A stretch of DNA of 64,000 nucleotides from Rothia nasimurium (lineage in GTDB: Bacteria > Actinomycetota > Actinomycetes > Actinomycetales > Micrococcaceae): the NCBI RefSeq assembly GCF_928391935.1, contig NZ_CAKMTD010000001.1, positions 248,001 to 312,000 on the forward strand, written 5' to 3'. This document shows, piece after piece, positions 35,281-43,179 of the stretch (position 1 is its first letter; each line of letters begins with the position of its first letter). The translations under genes were made by a program, and so were the position numbers. The notes beneath the pieces are model-generated. The model saw nothing but the letters and a program-made list of their open reading frames with translations, was not told where the DNA came from and searched no databases.

Positions 35281-35295
35281 AGGTGGTACCTACTC
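35240..35295. repeat. Direct repeat, right copy
   Basis: Near copy of 33316-33374. It contains the intact terminator listed separately and ends in the matching GGTACCTAC. Confidence 0.7.
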
Positions 35296-35304
35296 AATAA
35301 GGGG

Positions 35305-36402
35305 CTAGACCAGCTTGACGTTCCAGCCCAGGCGGTCCTCGACCTTACCGGTCTGAATGCCTACCAGCTCCTCGCGCAGGGCCATGGTGACCTCGCCGCC
35401 GTCCGCGCCAGAAGCCGAAGGAATCTCAAAATCAGCGGCCTTGAGCTTACCCACGGGGGTAATGACGGCAGCGGTACCGCAGGCAAAAATCTCGGTGATC
35501 TCGCCTGAAGCTACGCCCTCGCGCCACTCGCTCAGGGTAATCTTGCGTTCCTCAACAGTGTGGCCACGGTCCTGGGCCAGCTTAATAATGGACTTACGGG
35601 TCACACCACGCAAGATCGTGCCGGTCAGTTCGGGGGTGACAATGCGGCCGTCCTTGAAAACGAAGAAGACGTTCATGCCGCCCAGCTCTTCAATGGCGTC
35701 ATCGCGGTTGGGGTCCTTGAAGATGACCTGCTTGCAGCCCTGGGCCTCACCCTCCAACTGGGCAGCCAGAGAAGCCGCGTAGTTGCCGCCGCACTTAGCT
35801 TCGCCAGTGCCGCCGACGCCAGCGCGGGCGTAGGTGGTCGACAGCCAGATATCGACGGGCTTGGGGGTGCCGAAGTAGTTACCGGCGGGGGACGCAATGA
35901 TGAAGAAGGAGACCTCGTGCGCCGGGCGAATACCCAAGAAAGCCTCGGTGGCAATCATGAAGGGTCGCAGGTAGAGGGATTCACCCTCACCGGAGGGAAC
36001 CCAGTCAGCGTCAATAGTCACCAGCTGGCGGATCGCCTCAACGAAGAGCTCTTCGGGCAGGTTAGGCAGCACCAGGCGGTCAGCTGACTTGTTCAGTCGA
36101 GAAGCGTTTTCTTCGGGACGGAAGGTGGTGATGGACCCGTCCGCCTGACGGTAGGCCTTGATGCCCTCGAAGATTTCCTGGCCGTAGTGGAAGACGGACG
36201 CCGCGGGGTCCAGGCTCAGGGGGCCGTAGGGCAGAACCTGGGCGTTGGTCCATTCGCCGCCGTCGGTGTGGGTGCCGCGCCAGTCGATGCGCACCATGTG
36301 GTCGGTGAAGTAGTTGCCGAAGCCGGGGTTGGCCAGGATTTCGGCGCGGCGCTCGGCGCTGGCGGGGTTGGGGTTGCGGTTGATGGTGAATTCGAGTGAC
36401 AT
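35305..36402 (-). CDS. ilvE: Branched-chain amino acid aminotransferase
   Basis: Fold-type IV PLP enzyme that makes the last step of valine, leucine and isoleucine synthesis. The PLP lysine is in GEAKCGGNYAAS, with FHYGQEIFEGIKAY and GTAAVITPVG as further motifs. 365 residues. It is one of several branched-chain amino acid genes in the window and is close to leuB. Confidence 0.94.
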   Translation of the reverse strand: MSLEFTINRNPNPASAERRAEILANPGFGNYFTDHMVRIDWRGTHTDGGEWTNAQVLPYGPLSLDPAASVFHYGQEIFEGIKAYRQADGSITTFRPEENASRLNKSADRLVLPNLPEELFVEAIRQLVTIDADWVPSGEGESLYLRPFMIATEAFLGIRPAHEVSFFIIASPAGNYFGTPKPVDIWLSTTYARAGVGGTGEAKCGGNYAASLAAQLEGEAQGCKQVIFKDPNRDDAIEELGGMNVFFVFKDGRIVTPELTGTILRGVTRKSIIKLAQDRGHTVEERKITLSEWREGVASGEITEIFACGTAAVITPVGKLKAADFEIPSASGADGGEVTMALREELVGIQTGKVEDRLGWNVKLV

Positions 36403-36482
36403 GGGTGTCCTTCGCTTCTGTGAATCTTGGGGTCGTCTTCTAGAGTACCCCAGCCTGATGTTTTATGTTATCTAGCTAACTT

Positions 36483-36515
36483 AAGAACCCCAACGGGAGG
36501 GCCGGTGGGGTTCTT
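36483..36515 (-). terminator. Hairpin after leuB
   Basis: Perfect 10 bp stem (36483-36492 with 36506-36515) with a 13-base loop just after the leuB stop; no long T run. Confidence 0.65.
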
Positions 36516-36520
36516 GGGTT

Positions 36521-37579
36521 TTAGCCGAGCTGGGCTAGGATTGCGTCGCCGATTTCGTCGGTGGCGCGGGTTGCCCCGGGGTTGGCTGCGAGGTCGGCTT
36601 CGACGGCCTGCTCAATGCGGGCGGCGGTTGCTTCATGGCCCAGGTGGCGCAGGAGCATGGCAGCGGCCAGGACGGTGGCGGTCGGGTTGGCCTTATTCTG
36701 CCCGGCGATGTCGGGGGCTGAGCCGTGGACGGGTTCGAACATTGAGGGGTAGGTGCCGTCGGCGTTGATGTTGCCGCAGGCGGCGTAGCCGATTCCGCCG
36801 GTGATGGCGCCTGCCTGGTCGGTGAGGATGTCGCCGAAGAGGTTATCGGTGACGATTACATCGAAGCGGGCGGGGTCGGTGGTGAAGAAGATGGTGGCTG
36901 CGTCGATGTGCAGGTAGTCGGTGGTGACCTGGGGGTATTCTTCGGCGACCTTGTTGAAGATACGGGTGTAGAGGGCACCGGCGTTGACGAGCACGTTGGT
37001 CTTGTGGATCAGGGTCAGCTTTTTCTTCTCGCGGCTGGCTGCCAGGTTGAAGGCGTAGCGGATGAGGCGCTCAATGCCGTAGGCGGTGTTGACGGAGACT
37101 TCGGTGGCGATTTCGGCGTCGGTTCCGGCGCGGAGCACGCCGCCGTTACCGGCGTAGGGGCCTTCGGTGCCTTCGCGGACGACGACGAAGTCGATGTCCC
37201 CAGGGTTGGTCAGGGGTGAGACAGCGCCGGGGAAGAGGCGGGAGGGGCGCAGGTTGATGTAGTGGTCGAAGGAGAAACGGAGGTTGAGCAGGATTTCTCG
37301 TTCGATGAGGCCGCTGGGGACGGCGGTGGAGCGGGGGTCTGCTCCGACGGCGCCGAAGAGGATGGCGTCGTGCTGGGCCAGGGCGGTTTTTGTCTCTTCG
37401 GTGAGGGTCTGACCGGTTGCGAGCCAGTGTTCGGCGCCGAGGGGGTATTCGGTGGAGGTGACGGTAATCTGGTCAAGTTCGGCGGCGCGGGTGAGGACGC
37501 GGTGGGCTTGGGCTACTACTTCGGGGCCGATGCCGTCGCCGGGGATGACGGCCAGGTTGATGGAGCTGTTTTCAGTCAT
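36521..37579 (-). CDS. leuB: 3-isopropylmalate dehydrogenase
   Basis: Oxidatively decarboxylates 3-isopropylmalate in leucine synthesis. [11 protein letters not shown] is at the N-terminus, the substrate-binding region includes [15 protein letters not shown], and the metal-binding block is [22 protein letters not shown]. 352 residues. LeuCD, which makes its substrate, is at 23454-25496. Confidence 0.94.
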   Translation of the reverse strand: MTENSSINLAVIPGDGIGPEVVAQAHRVLTRAAELDQITVTSTEYPLGAEHWLATGQTLTEETKTALAQHDAILFGAVGADPRSTAVPSGLIEREILLNLRFSFDHYINLRPSRLFPGAVSPLTNPGDIDFVVVREGTEGPYAGNGGVLRAGTDAEIATEVSVNTAYGIERLIRYAFNLAASREKKKLTLIHKTNVLVNAGALYTRIFNKVAEEYPQVTTDYLHIDAATIFFTTDPARFDVIVTDNLFGDILTDQAGAITGGIGYAACGNINADGTYPSMFEPVHGSAPDIAGQNKANPTATVLAAAMLLRHLGHEATAARIEQAVEADLAANPGATRATDEIGDAILAQLG

Positions 37580-37644
37580 AGTTTAAGGCTAGTCCTGCGA
37601 GCACAGCTTTGCCCATATTTTGACTGGTGGTTTCATATATTGAT

Positions 37645-37995
37645 CTAGGGTGTGAGGTGGTCGGCAGCTGGCAGGGCCGCTACCGGCTTATTGCCTGTGG
37701 GAGCTACTTCTAGAGTGGTGAGCCTGCCACCAGCCAGATGGGCGAGGACGAGCGCCTCCCCGCCCTGGGTACTTGCGGCTAGGTAGGTGCGGGGTAGGTC
37801 CTGGTCGATGGGATCGCCCGGGTAAAGCAGGTTGTAGGTGAGGCAGGTGCCGCAGTCGCAGGTCTGCTCTATCTGAGCTTCTTCAAGGGCAGCAATCGCA
37901 GTCTCACGTTCTACTCTACTGAGCTCACGGTCACTTGGAGTGTGGGGTTTGGCCAGGCGTAACGCTGCCGCAAAGAACTCTTTTTCTTGTTTCAT
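37645..37995 (-). CDS. Small protein of unknown function with CDCGTC motif
   Basis: About 116 residues from ATG at 37993-37995; a longer frame to 38058 would overlap the toxin gene. No family recognised. Features: a charged N-terminal helix (RELSRVERETAIAALEEAQ), a CDCGTC motif that could bind metal or form disulfides, and a beta-rich C-terminus. It follows the DinJ/YafQ genes in the same direction and may be cotranscribed. The ribosome-binding site is weak. Confidence 0.5.
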   Translation of the reverse strand: MKQEKEFFAAALRLAKPHTPSDRELSRVERETAIAALEEAQIEQTCDCGTCLTYNLLYPGDPIDQDLPRTYLAASTQGGEALVLAHLAGGRLTTLEVAPTGNKPVAALPAADHLTP

Positions 37996-38017
37996 AGCCA
38001 CACCATAAAACAAATCG

Positions 38018-38299
38018 TTAGAAGAGCGTGTCATGACTCCCTGTGCGGGTGAGAACAAGAAGAAGCTCGTCTCGTTCCACCTTATAGATCAGTAGCCAGT
38101 CCCCTTCGATTTGGAGTTCCCGGTAGCCTTTCCAGTTCCCTTTCAAGGCATGATCCTTGTATTTGGTAGAGAGCAGGTCGCGGTCTTCGGCAAGTAGAGC
38201 TTCGACTGCCTGGGCTAGTTTTTCAGGCTTATAGTGTTTTCGAAAGAGAGCTTTGGCGTCTCTTTTGAACTGGCTGGTTCGGTGGATTCTAGTCAGCAT
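38018..38299 (-). CDS. yafQ: YafQ-family toxin, catalytic histidine changed
   Basis: 93-residue ribosome-dependent mRNA endonuclease family member. KDHALKGNWKGYREL, DWLLIYKV and TGSHDTLF match YafQ. Compared from memory with Escherichia coli YafQ, His50, Asp67, Trp68, His87 and the final Phe are kept, but the position equal to His63 is Gln (LQIEGDW). It overlaps the antitoxin gene by 11 bases. Confidence 0.85.
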   Translation of the reverse strand: MLTRIHRTSQFKRDAKALFRKHYKPEKLAQAVEALLAEDRDLLSTKYKDHALKGNWKGYRELQIEGDWLLIYKVERDELLLVLTRTGSHDTLF

Positions 38300-38549
38300 C
38301 GGTTAGGTCAGCCATGAGAGCTGCTACAGAGTTGAATGTTTTCCCCTGTCTTTCTTCAGCTTCTTTCCGGGCTTGCACGCTGGCAGGGTTCTCGCGGTGG
38401 GGAGTGAAGGGCAGGCCATTATCAACCAGCGACTGTTTTAGAAACATATTCAGTGCAGTGCTGAGGTCGAGGCCGAGGTCGCTGTAGAGTTTTCGCACCT
38501 CTTCTTTAGTGGCGCTATCGGTGCGGAAGGAGATGGTTGCGTCAGCCAT
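38289..38549 (-). CDS. dinJ: DinJ/RelB-family antitoxin
   Basis: 86 residues; ATG at 38547-38549 with GGAGC close upstream. The N-terminus ATISFRTDSATKEEVRKLY is a ribbon-helix-helix DNA-binding fold, so it should repress its own operon. The C-terminal part binds and blocks YafQ. Confidence 0.85.
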   Translation of the reverse strand: MADATISFRTDSATKEEVRKLYSDLGLDLSTALNMFLKQSLVDNGLPFTPHRENPASVQARKEAEERQGKTFNSVAALMADLTDAD

Positions 38550-38658
38550 AAGTGCTCCTGTTATTACAGTGTCATTACATTTGCACCATACTCGCATGAA
38601 TCTATCTTTTCAAGACTTTTACCGAGAAACCCAGTATTCGTGAATCCCGGCAATAAGA

Positions 38659-38717
38659 AACCACATGCCTTGTCACCAGCCCCAGAATTTAATCGGGGTG
38701 CAACAAGGCATGTGGTT
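38659..38717 (-). terminator. Terminator after thrC
   Basis: Perfect 15 bp outer stem (38659-38673 with 38703-38717) and an inner CCCC/GGGG stem, directly after thrC on the minus strand. Confidence 0.75.
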
Positions 38718-38738
38718 CTGTAAAAGATAAGCGAACGG

Positions 38739-40166
38739 TTAGACGTTCTTCTCGATCAGCGCCTTGACCGCATCGACGTCGTTGGGCAGGTCGATGACGT
38801 GGCGGTCGGCGTCCATGATGCCGGCGAAGCGCTCGGGGATAGCGGGCTCGGCGCCGGTAGCTTCACGGATGGTTTCAGCAAACTTGACCGGCAGGGCGGT
38901 TTCCAGGCAGATGATGGGGGTATCAACCTTCTCTGCCCAGTCGCGGGCGACCTTGACGCCGTCGGCGGTGTGGGGGTCAAGCAGCACGCCCAGGCGCTCG
39001 TTGGCGTCGCGGATGGTGGCGATGCGGTCGGCGTGGGTTGAGCGGCCCGAGGCAAAACCGTAGCGCCCAGCAGCCTCAGCGAACACCGGGTCCTCGGCCA
39101 GGGAGAAGCCGCCCTGGCGCACCTTGTTGCCGAAGAGGTCGGCGGTACGCTCGGCGTCGCGGCCCAGCAGGTCGTAGATGAAGCGCTCAAAATTAGAAGC
39201 GCGGGAGATATCCATGGAGGGGCTGGAAGTCTCGTAGGTATCAGCCGAAGAACGCACCCGGTAGTCACCGGTGCGGAAGAATTCGTCGAGTACGTCGTTC
39301 TCGTTGGTGGCGACGATCAGGCGGTCGATGGGCAGGCCCATCTGGCGGGCGATATGGCCGGCGCAGATATCACCGAAGTTACCGGTGGGCACGCAGAAGG
39401 ACACCTGCTGGTCGTTGCTTTCGGTAGCGCGAATCCAGGAGGAAACATAGTAGACAATCTGGGCCATCAGGCGGGCCCAGTTAATGGAGTTCACCGCACC
39501 AATGCGCTTGTCAGCTTTGAAGGCAGCGTCAGCAGAAATAGCCTTGACGACGTCCTGGCAGTCGTCGAAGACGCCGTCGAGGGCAACGTTGAAGATGTTG
39601 TCGTCGTCCAGGCCGAACATCTGGGCCTGCTGGAAGGGGGTCATGCGTCCGGCGGGGGTGAGCATGAAGACCTTGATGCCGGGGCGTCCGCGCATGGCGT
39701 ATTCGGCAGATGAACCGGTGTCGCCCGAGGTGGCGCCCACAATGTTGAGGGTCTGGCCGCGGCGGCCCAGCTCGTATTCGAAGAGCTCGCCCAGTAGCTG
39801 CATGGCCATGTCCTTGAAGGCGGCGGTGGGGCCTTCAGACAGGTGGCCGATCAGGATGCCGGGTTCCAGTTCGGTCACCGGAACGATCTCTTCTGAAGCG
39901 AACTTGGGGTAGGAGTAGGCGCGGGCAGTCATCGCCTTGATGTCTTCGGCCGGGATGTCGTCGACGAAGAGGCTCAGGACTTCAGCTGCGAGCGCTGCGT
40001 AGCCCTCATCGGTGAGGACGGTGCGCCAGCGGGTGAGGGTGGCGTCGTCGAGGGTGGGGTAGGTTTCAGGCAGGTAGAGGCCGCCATCGGGTGCTAGGCC
40101 ACCGAGCAGGATGTCGGTGAAGCGGGCGGGGGTCTTGGAGGCGTCGCGGGTGGAGATGTACTGCAT
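38739..40166 (-). CDS. thrC: Threonine synthase
   Basis: PLP enzyme that turns O-phosphohomoserine into threonine. ATG at 40164-40166 gives the family start MQYISTR; a longer frame adds 16 unlike residues. The PLP lysine is in EGPTAAFKDMAMQ, and the glycine-rich phosphate loop is in SGDTGSSAEYA. 475 residues, the two-domain long form. It stands alone and is divergent from the two-component system. Confidence 0.95.
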   Translation of the reverse strand: MQYISTRDASKTPARFTDILLGGLAPDGGLYLPETYPTLDDATLTRWRTVLTDEGYAALAAEVLSLFVDDIPAEDIKAMTARAYSYPKFASEEIVPVTELEPGILIGHLSEGPTAAFKDMAMQLLGELFEYELGRRGQTLNIVGATSGDTGSSAEYAMRGRPGIKVFMLTPAGRMTPFQQAQMFGLDDDNIFNVALDGVFDDCQDVVKAISADAAFKADKRIGAVNSINWARLMAQIVYYVSSWIRATESNDQQVSFCVPTGNFGDICAGHIARQMGLPIDRLIVATNENDVLDEFFRTGDYRVRSSADTYETSSPSMDISRASNFERFIYDLLGRDAERTADLFGNKVRQGGFSLAEDPVFAEAAGRYGFASGRSTHADRIATIRDANERLGVLLDPHTADGVKVARDWAEKVDTPIICLETALPVKFAETIREATGAEPAIPERFAGIMDADRHVIDLPNDVDAVKALIEKNV

Positions 40167-40210
40167 GGGTACAAGATTACCGGTTTTGGTGCTGTGTCGC
40201 CGGGTTCGGC

Positions 40211-40226
40211 TCATACTACGGTATGA
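40211..40226. promoter_or_regulatory. Operator, TCATAC-N4-GTATGA (histidine kinase promoter)
   Basis: A perfect inverted repeat centred about 71 bases before the predicted transcript start of the sensor gene. The same 6-4-6 motif occurs before the ABC exporter (42332-42347). Likely target of the neighbouring response regulator. Confidence 0.7.
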
Positions 40227-40255
40227 ACTCTGGGGTCTGGACGGTTTCGAGGCGG

Positions 40256-40283
40256 TTGGTCTGTGGTGGGCTGGTTTTAGACT
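40256..40283 (+). promoter_or_regulatory. Promoter of the two-component operon
   Basis: TTGGTC (40256-40261), 16 bases, TAGACT (40278-40283). The start would fall at the GTG start codon (40290), so the mRNA appears leaderless. Confidence 0.5.
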
Positions 40284-40289
40284 GGGTGT

Positions 40290-41594
40290 GTGGATGAAAT
40301 TCAGGTTGAGCTTGACACTGTTCAGCGGCGGAAGAGGCTGGTGAACGGTTTATCGGTTGTTCTGGCCCAGTTTGCTTCCCTCCTGTTGGCTGGGGTGGCG
40401 CTGTCCCAGACCACTTACTGGTGGGTTCCCTTGCTGGTGTGGGTGGTGACGACGTCTAGTTTGTACTGGCGGTATAGCCGGCCTAAGACCATGACGGCGG
40501 TTGTGGTGCTGGGGGTTTTTATCTCGGCTTTTGAGCCTTTCCCGGCGCTTCATCTGTGGTGGGTTGTGCCTGTGGTGGTTTACCACTGGGCCCGGTATGG
40601 TAGCCGGAGGACCCGGATTGCTATGGTGGTCTGTTCTCTGGTCGCTTCGGTAGCTGGTGGGGTTGTTTTCGCCCACGATATGAGCGTCTACCTGTGGAGC
40701 ACCCCGGAGCTTTTGGTGGGCTTTGGTCTTGCAACCTTTGTCTGTTCTGCCTTGACCATGATGGCCTGGTTTTTAGGTGATACCCGGCGGCTTCGCGAGA
40801 ACCGCCACCGGGCTTTGATTGAGCGGAACCGCCAGTTGGAGCATGAGCGGGAGCAGGAGCGGCAACTTGCTGCCCTGGATGAGCGGGCCCGTATTGCCCG
40901 GGAAATGCACGATATTGTGGCTCATTCTCTGTCGGTGATTATTACGCAGGCGGACGGGGCTCGTTATGCTGGTTTGGCCCGGATTCAGCAGGAGCAGACT
41001 TCGTGTCCGTCCAGGCTGGGGAGCACGGCCCAAGAGGGGCCTGCAGGTTCTCAGGTGCGGGCCTCCTTACCGTCGGATGATGGAGAACCGCTGGAGTTTA
41101 AGGCCCTGGGCACTATCTCTTCAACGGCCCGGGAATCCTTGCAGCAGATGAGGTCCCTGCTCGGGGTCTTGCGGACGGATGAGGGGCAGGTGTTTGAGCC
41201 ACTTCCAGCCCTGCATAATATTCCCCAGCTGATTGAGCAGATGCAGAAACTGGGGTACGCGGTGGACTATACCCAGGTTGAGGGTGTGGAGGAGAAACTT
41301 CCCCAGGGCGCTGAACTGACCATATACCGTATCGTTCAAGAGGCCCTGACGAATGTTCGTAGGCACAGTCCGACCACGTCCCTGGTGACCGTCGCCCTCA
41401 CCGCTGGCAAGCAGAGTTTAGATATTTCGGTAACCAACCGGCCTGAGGCGTCGGCGTCCGCCCCCATACCCGGTGCCCGCAGGGGCCTGCTGGGTATGCG
41501 GGAGAGGGTGGATATGTACGGTGGTACCCTTCAGTATGGCCGCCTGGCGGATGGTTCGTTCCGGGTTCTGGCCCAGATACCGTTTGCCCCCTAA
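40290..41594 (+). CDS. Sensor histidine kinase, NarL/DesK type
   Basis: 434 residues from GTG. The first 165 residues hold about five to six hydrophobic segments, so the sensor part is mostly within the membrane. His207 in REMHDIVAHSLSVIITQADGARY is the phosphorylation site of a HisKA_3 domain. The C-terminal HATPase domain includes EALTNVRRHSP and GLLGMRERV. Between the two helices of the dimerisation domain lies an unusually long segment (about residues 227-275) rich in Ser, Gln, Gly and Pro. Followed by its response regulator and an ABC exporter. Confidence 0.88.
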   Translation: MDEIQVELDTVQRRKRLVNGLSVVLAQFASLLLAGVALSQTTYWWVPLLVWVVTTSSLYWRYSRPKTMTAVVVLGVFISAFEPFPALHLWWVVPVVVYHWARYGSRRTRIAMVVCSLVASVAGGVVFAHDMSVYLWSTPELLVGFGLATFVCSALTMMAWFLGDTRRLRENRHRALIERNRQLEHEREQERQLAALDERARIAREMHDIVAHSLSVIITQADGARYAGLARIQQEQTSCPSRLGSTAQEGPAGSQVRASLPSDDGEPLEFKALGTISSTARESLQQMRSLLGVLRTDEGQVFEPLPALHNIPQLIEQMQKLGYAVDYTQVEGVEEKLPQGAELTIYRIVQEALTNVRRHSPTTSLVTVALTAGKQSLDISVTNRPEASASAPIPGARRGLLGMRERVDMYGGTLQYGRLADGSFRVLAQIPFAP

Positions 41595-41617
41595 GTTTCG
41601 TGTGAGAAGGTAAAACT

Positions 41618-42313
41618 ATGCAAGATAAGATAAGGGTTCTGCTGGTGGACGATCAGCAGCTGGTTCGATCTGGGTTGGCGATGCTGGTGGGGTCCCAGCT
41701 GGATATGACGGTGGCTGGTGAGGCGAGTGACGGGGTTGAGGCTGTGGACGTCGCCGCCCAGCTGGCAGCGGCGGGGCAGGGCCCGCAGGTGGTGCTGATG
41801 GACGTCCGTATGCCACGTATGGACGGGATTGAGGCTACCTCTTCCCTGTTGGCTGCCCACCCGGATACCCGGGTCATTATGCTGACCACCTTTGATATTG
41901 ACGACTATGTGTACGCTGCTATCCAGAATGGGGCCAGTGGTTTTCTCCTGAAGGACGCCCAGCCGGAGCAGCTCCTTGACGCAATTAGGACGGTCCACCG
42001 GGGGGATGCTGTCATTGCCCCGTCCGCGACCCGGCGGCTTCTGGAACAGATGATTCCCCATCTGCCCGGCGGTGACCTGGCCCAGCCGGGGCCGAGGCAG
42101 CACGCTGAGAAGATTGCCAGCCTGACCCAGCGTGAGCATGAGCTCTTACTGCTGATCGCCCAGGGTATGTCCAACGGTGAATTAGCCCAGCACCTCTTTG
42201 TTGCAGAGGCAACTATTAAGACCCATGTTTCCCATATTTTGGCAAAATTAGGGGCTCGTGACCGGGTACAGGCTGTCATTATTGCCTACGAGGCTGGCCT
42301 GATGAGCACTTAG
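41618..42313 (+). CDS. NarL/LuxR-family response regulator
   Basis: 231 residues. Receiver domain with phosphoacceptor Asp62 in LMDVRMPRMDG and conserved Lys in LLKDA. The C-terminal LuxR-type helix-turn-helix (SNGELAQHLFVAEATIKTHVSHILAKLGARDRVQAV) binds DNA. It is 24 bases after the kinase. The repeated TCATAC-N4-GTATGA sites before the kinase and before the ABC genes are its probable targets. Confidence 0.9.
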   Translation: MQDKIRVLLVDDQQLVRSGLAMLVGSQLDMTVAGEASDGVEAVDVAAQLAAAGQGPQVVLMDVRMPRMDGIEATSSLLAAHPDTRVIMLTTFDIDDYVYAAIQNGASGFLLKDAQPEQLLDAIRTVHRGDAVIAPSATRRLLEQMIPHLPGGDLAQPGPRQHAEKIASLTQREHELLLLIAQGMSNGELAQHLFVAEATIKTHVSHILAKLGARDRVQAVIIAYEAGLMST

Positions 42314-42331
42314 CACCCTAGCTGATGTGCC

Positions 42332-42347
42332 TCATACCCAGGTATGA
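42332..42347. promoter_or_regulatory. Operator, TCATAC-N4-GTATGA (ABC exporter)
   Basis: Same 6-4-6 repeat as 40211-40226, extended to CTCATAC/GTATGAG, lying between the response regulator stop and the ABC ATPase start. It supports direct regulation of the exporter by the two-component system. Confidence 0.7.
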
Positions 42348-42425
42348 GGGCATGGACTAGAGAAGAAACACCTTTTCACACCGGGGAGTGATGCTTGCCC
42401 ACCTTCTCTTTGGGAAGCTTGATGT

Positions 42426-43178
42426 ATGAATATTCCACACACCACACCTATTGCTGTTTCAGCCCGAAACCTCAGTAAAACGTACGGATCTGGCCCCAGC
42501 GCCGTGGCCGCCCTCAAAGACCTCAACATCGACTTTGAACGAGGCAAGTTCACCGCCATTATGGGCCCCTCAGGCTCGGGGAAGTCCACCCTCCTGCAAA
42601 CCCTAGCTACCCTAGACACCCCAGACTCCAGCCCTGCCACCTCCCTGCAGGTGAAGGGGGTGGAGCTGACCGGCCTGAAAGACTCCCACCTCTCCGAGTT
42701 CAGAGCCCGTAATATCGGTTTCATCTTCCAGTCCTTCAATCTCATTCCCACCCTCACCGCCGCCCAGAATATTGAGCTCCCCCTGGGCCTAGCCAAGATG
42801 GCGGTTGATACCATCTGGCGCGATGAGCTGGTACGCACCCTGGGCCTTGCTGACCGCCTCAAGCACCTACCCTCCCAGCTCTCCGGTGGGCAGCAGCAGC
42901 GGGTGGCGATCGCCCGGGCCCTGTTGCCCCGCCCGGCCGTCATTTTTGCCGACGAACCCACCGGTGCCCTCGACTCCGCCTCCAGTACCGAGGTACTAGG
43001 ACTCCTCCAGCAGGCCAGCCGGGAGCAGGGGCAGACCATCCTCATGGTCACCCACGACCCCCTCGCAGCCTCCTACGCCGACCGGGTCCTCCTCCTCAAG
43101 GACGGCCAACTAGCCGGTGGGCTCGAAGCTCCCACCCAGACCAGCGTCCTTTCAGCCCTGGCAAGGCTCGGTGATTAA
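42426..43178 (+). CDS. ABC transporter ATPase, MacB/LolD type
   Basis: 250 residues. Walker [11 protein letters not shown]-loop [12 protein letters not shown], signature [15 protein letters not shown] and Walker [13 protein letters not shown]. This branch serves FtsX-like permeases that act as mechanotransmitters, exporting peptides or lipids or antibiotics rather than importing. GGGAAG stands 8 bases before the ATG. Its stop is one base before the permease start. Confidence 0.93.
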   Translation: MNIPHTTPIAVSARNLSKTYGSGPSAVAALKDLNIDFERGKFTAIMGPSGSGKSTLLQTLATLDTPDSSPATSLQVKGVELTGLKDSHLSEFRARNIGFIFQSFNLIPTLTAAQNIELPLGLAKMAVDTIWRDELVRTLGLADRLKHLPSQLSGGQQQRVAIARALLPRPAVIFADEPTGALDSASSTEVLGLLQQASREQGQTILMVTHDPLAASYADRVLLLKDGQLAGGLEAPTQTSVLSALARLGD

Positions 43179-43179
43179 G

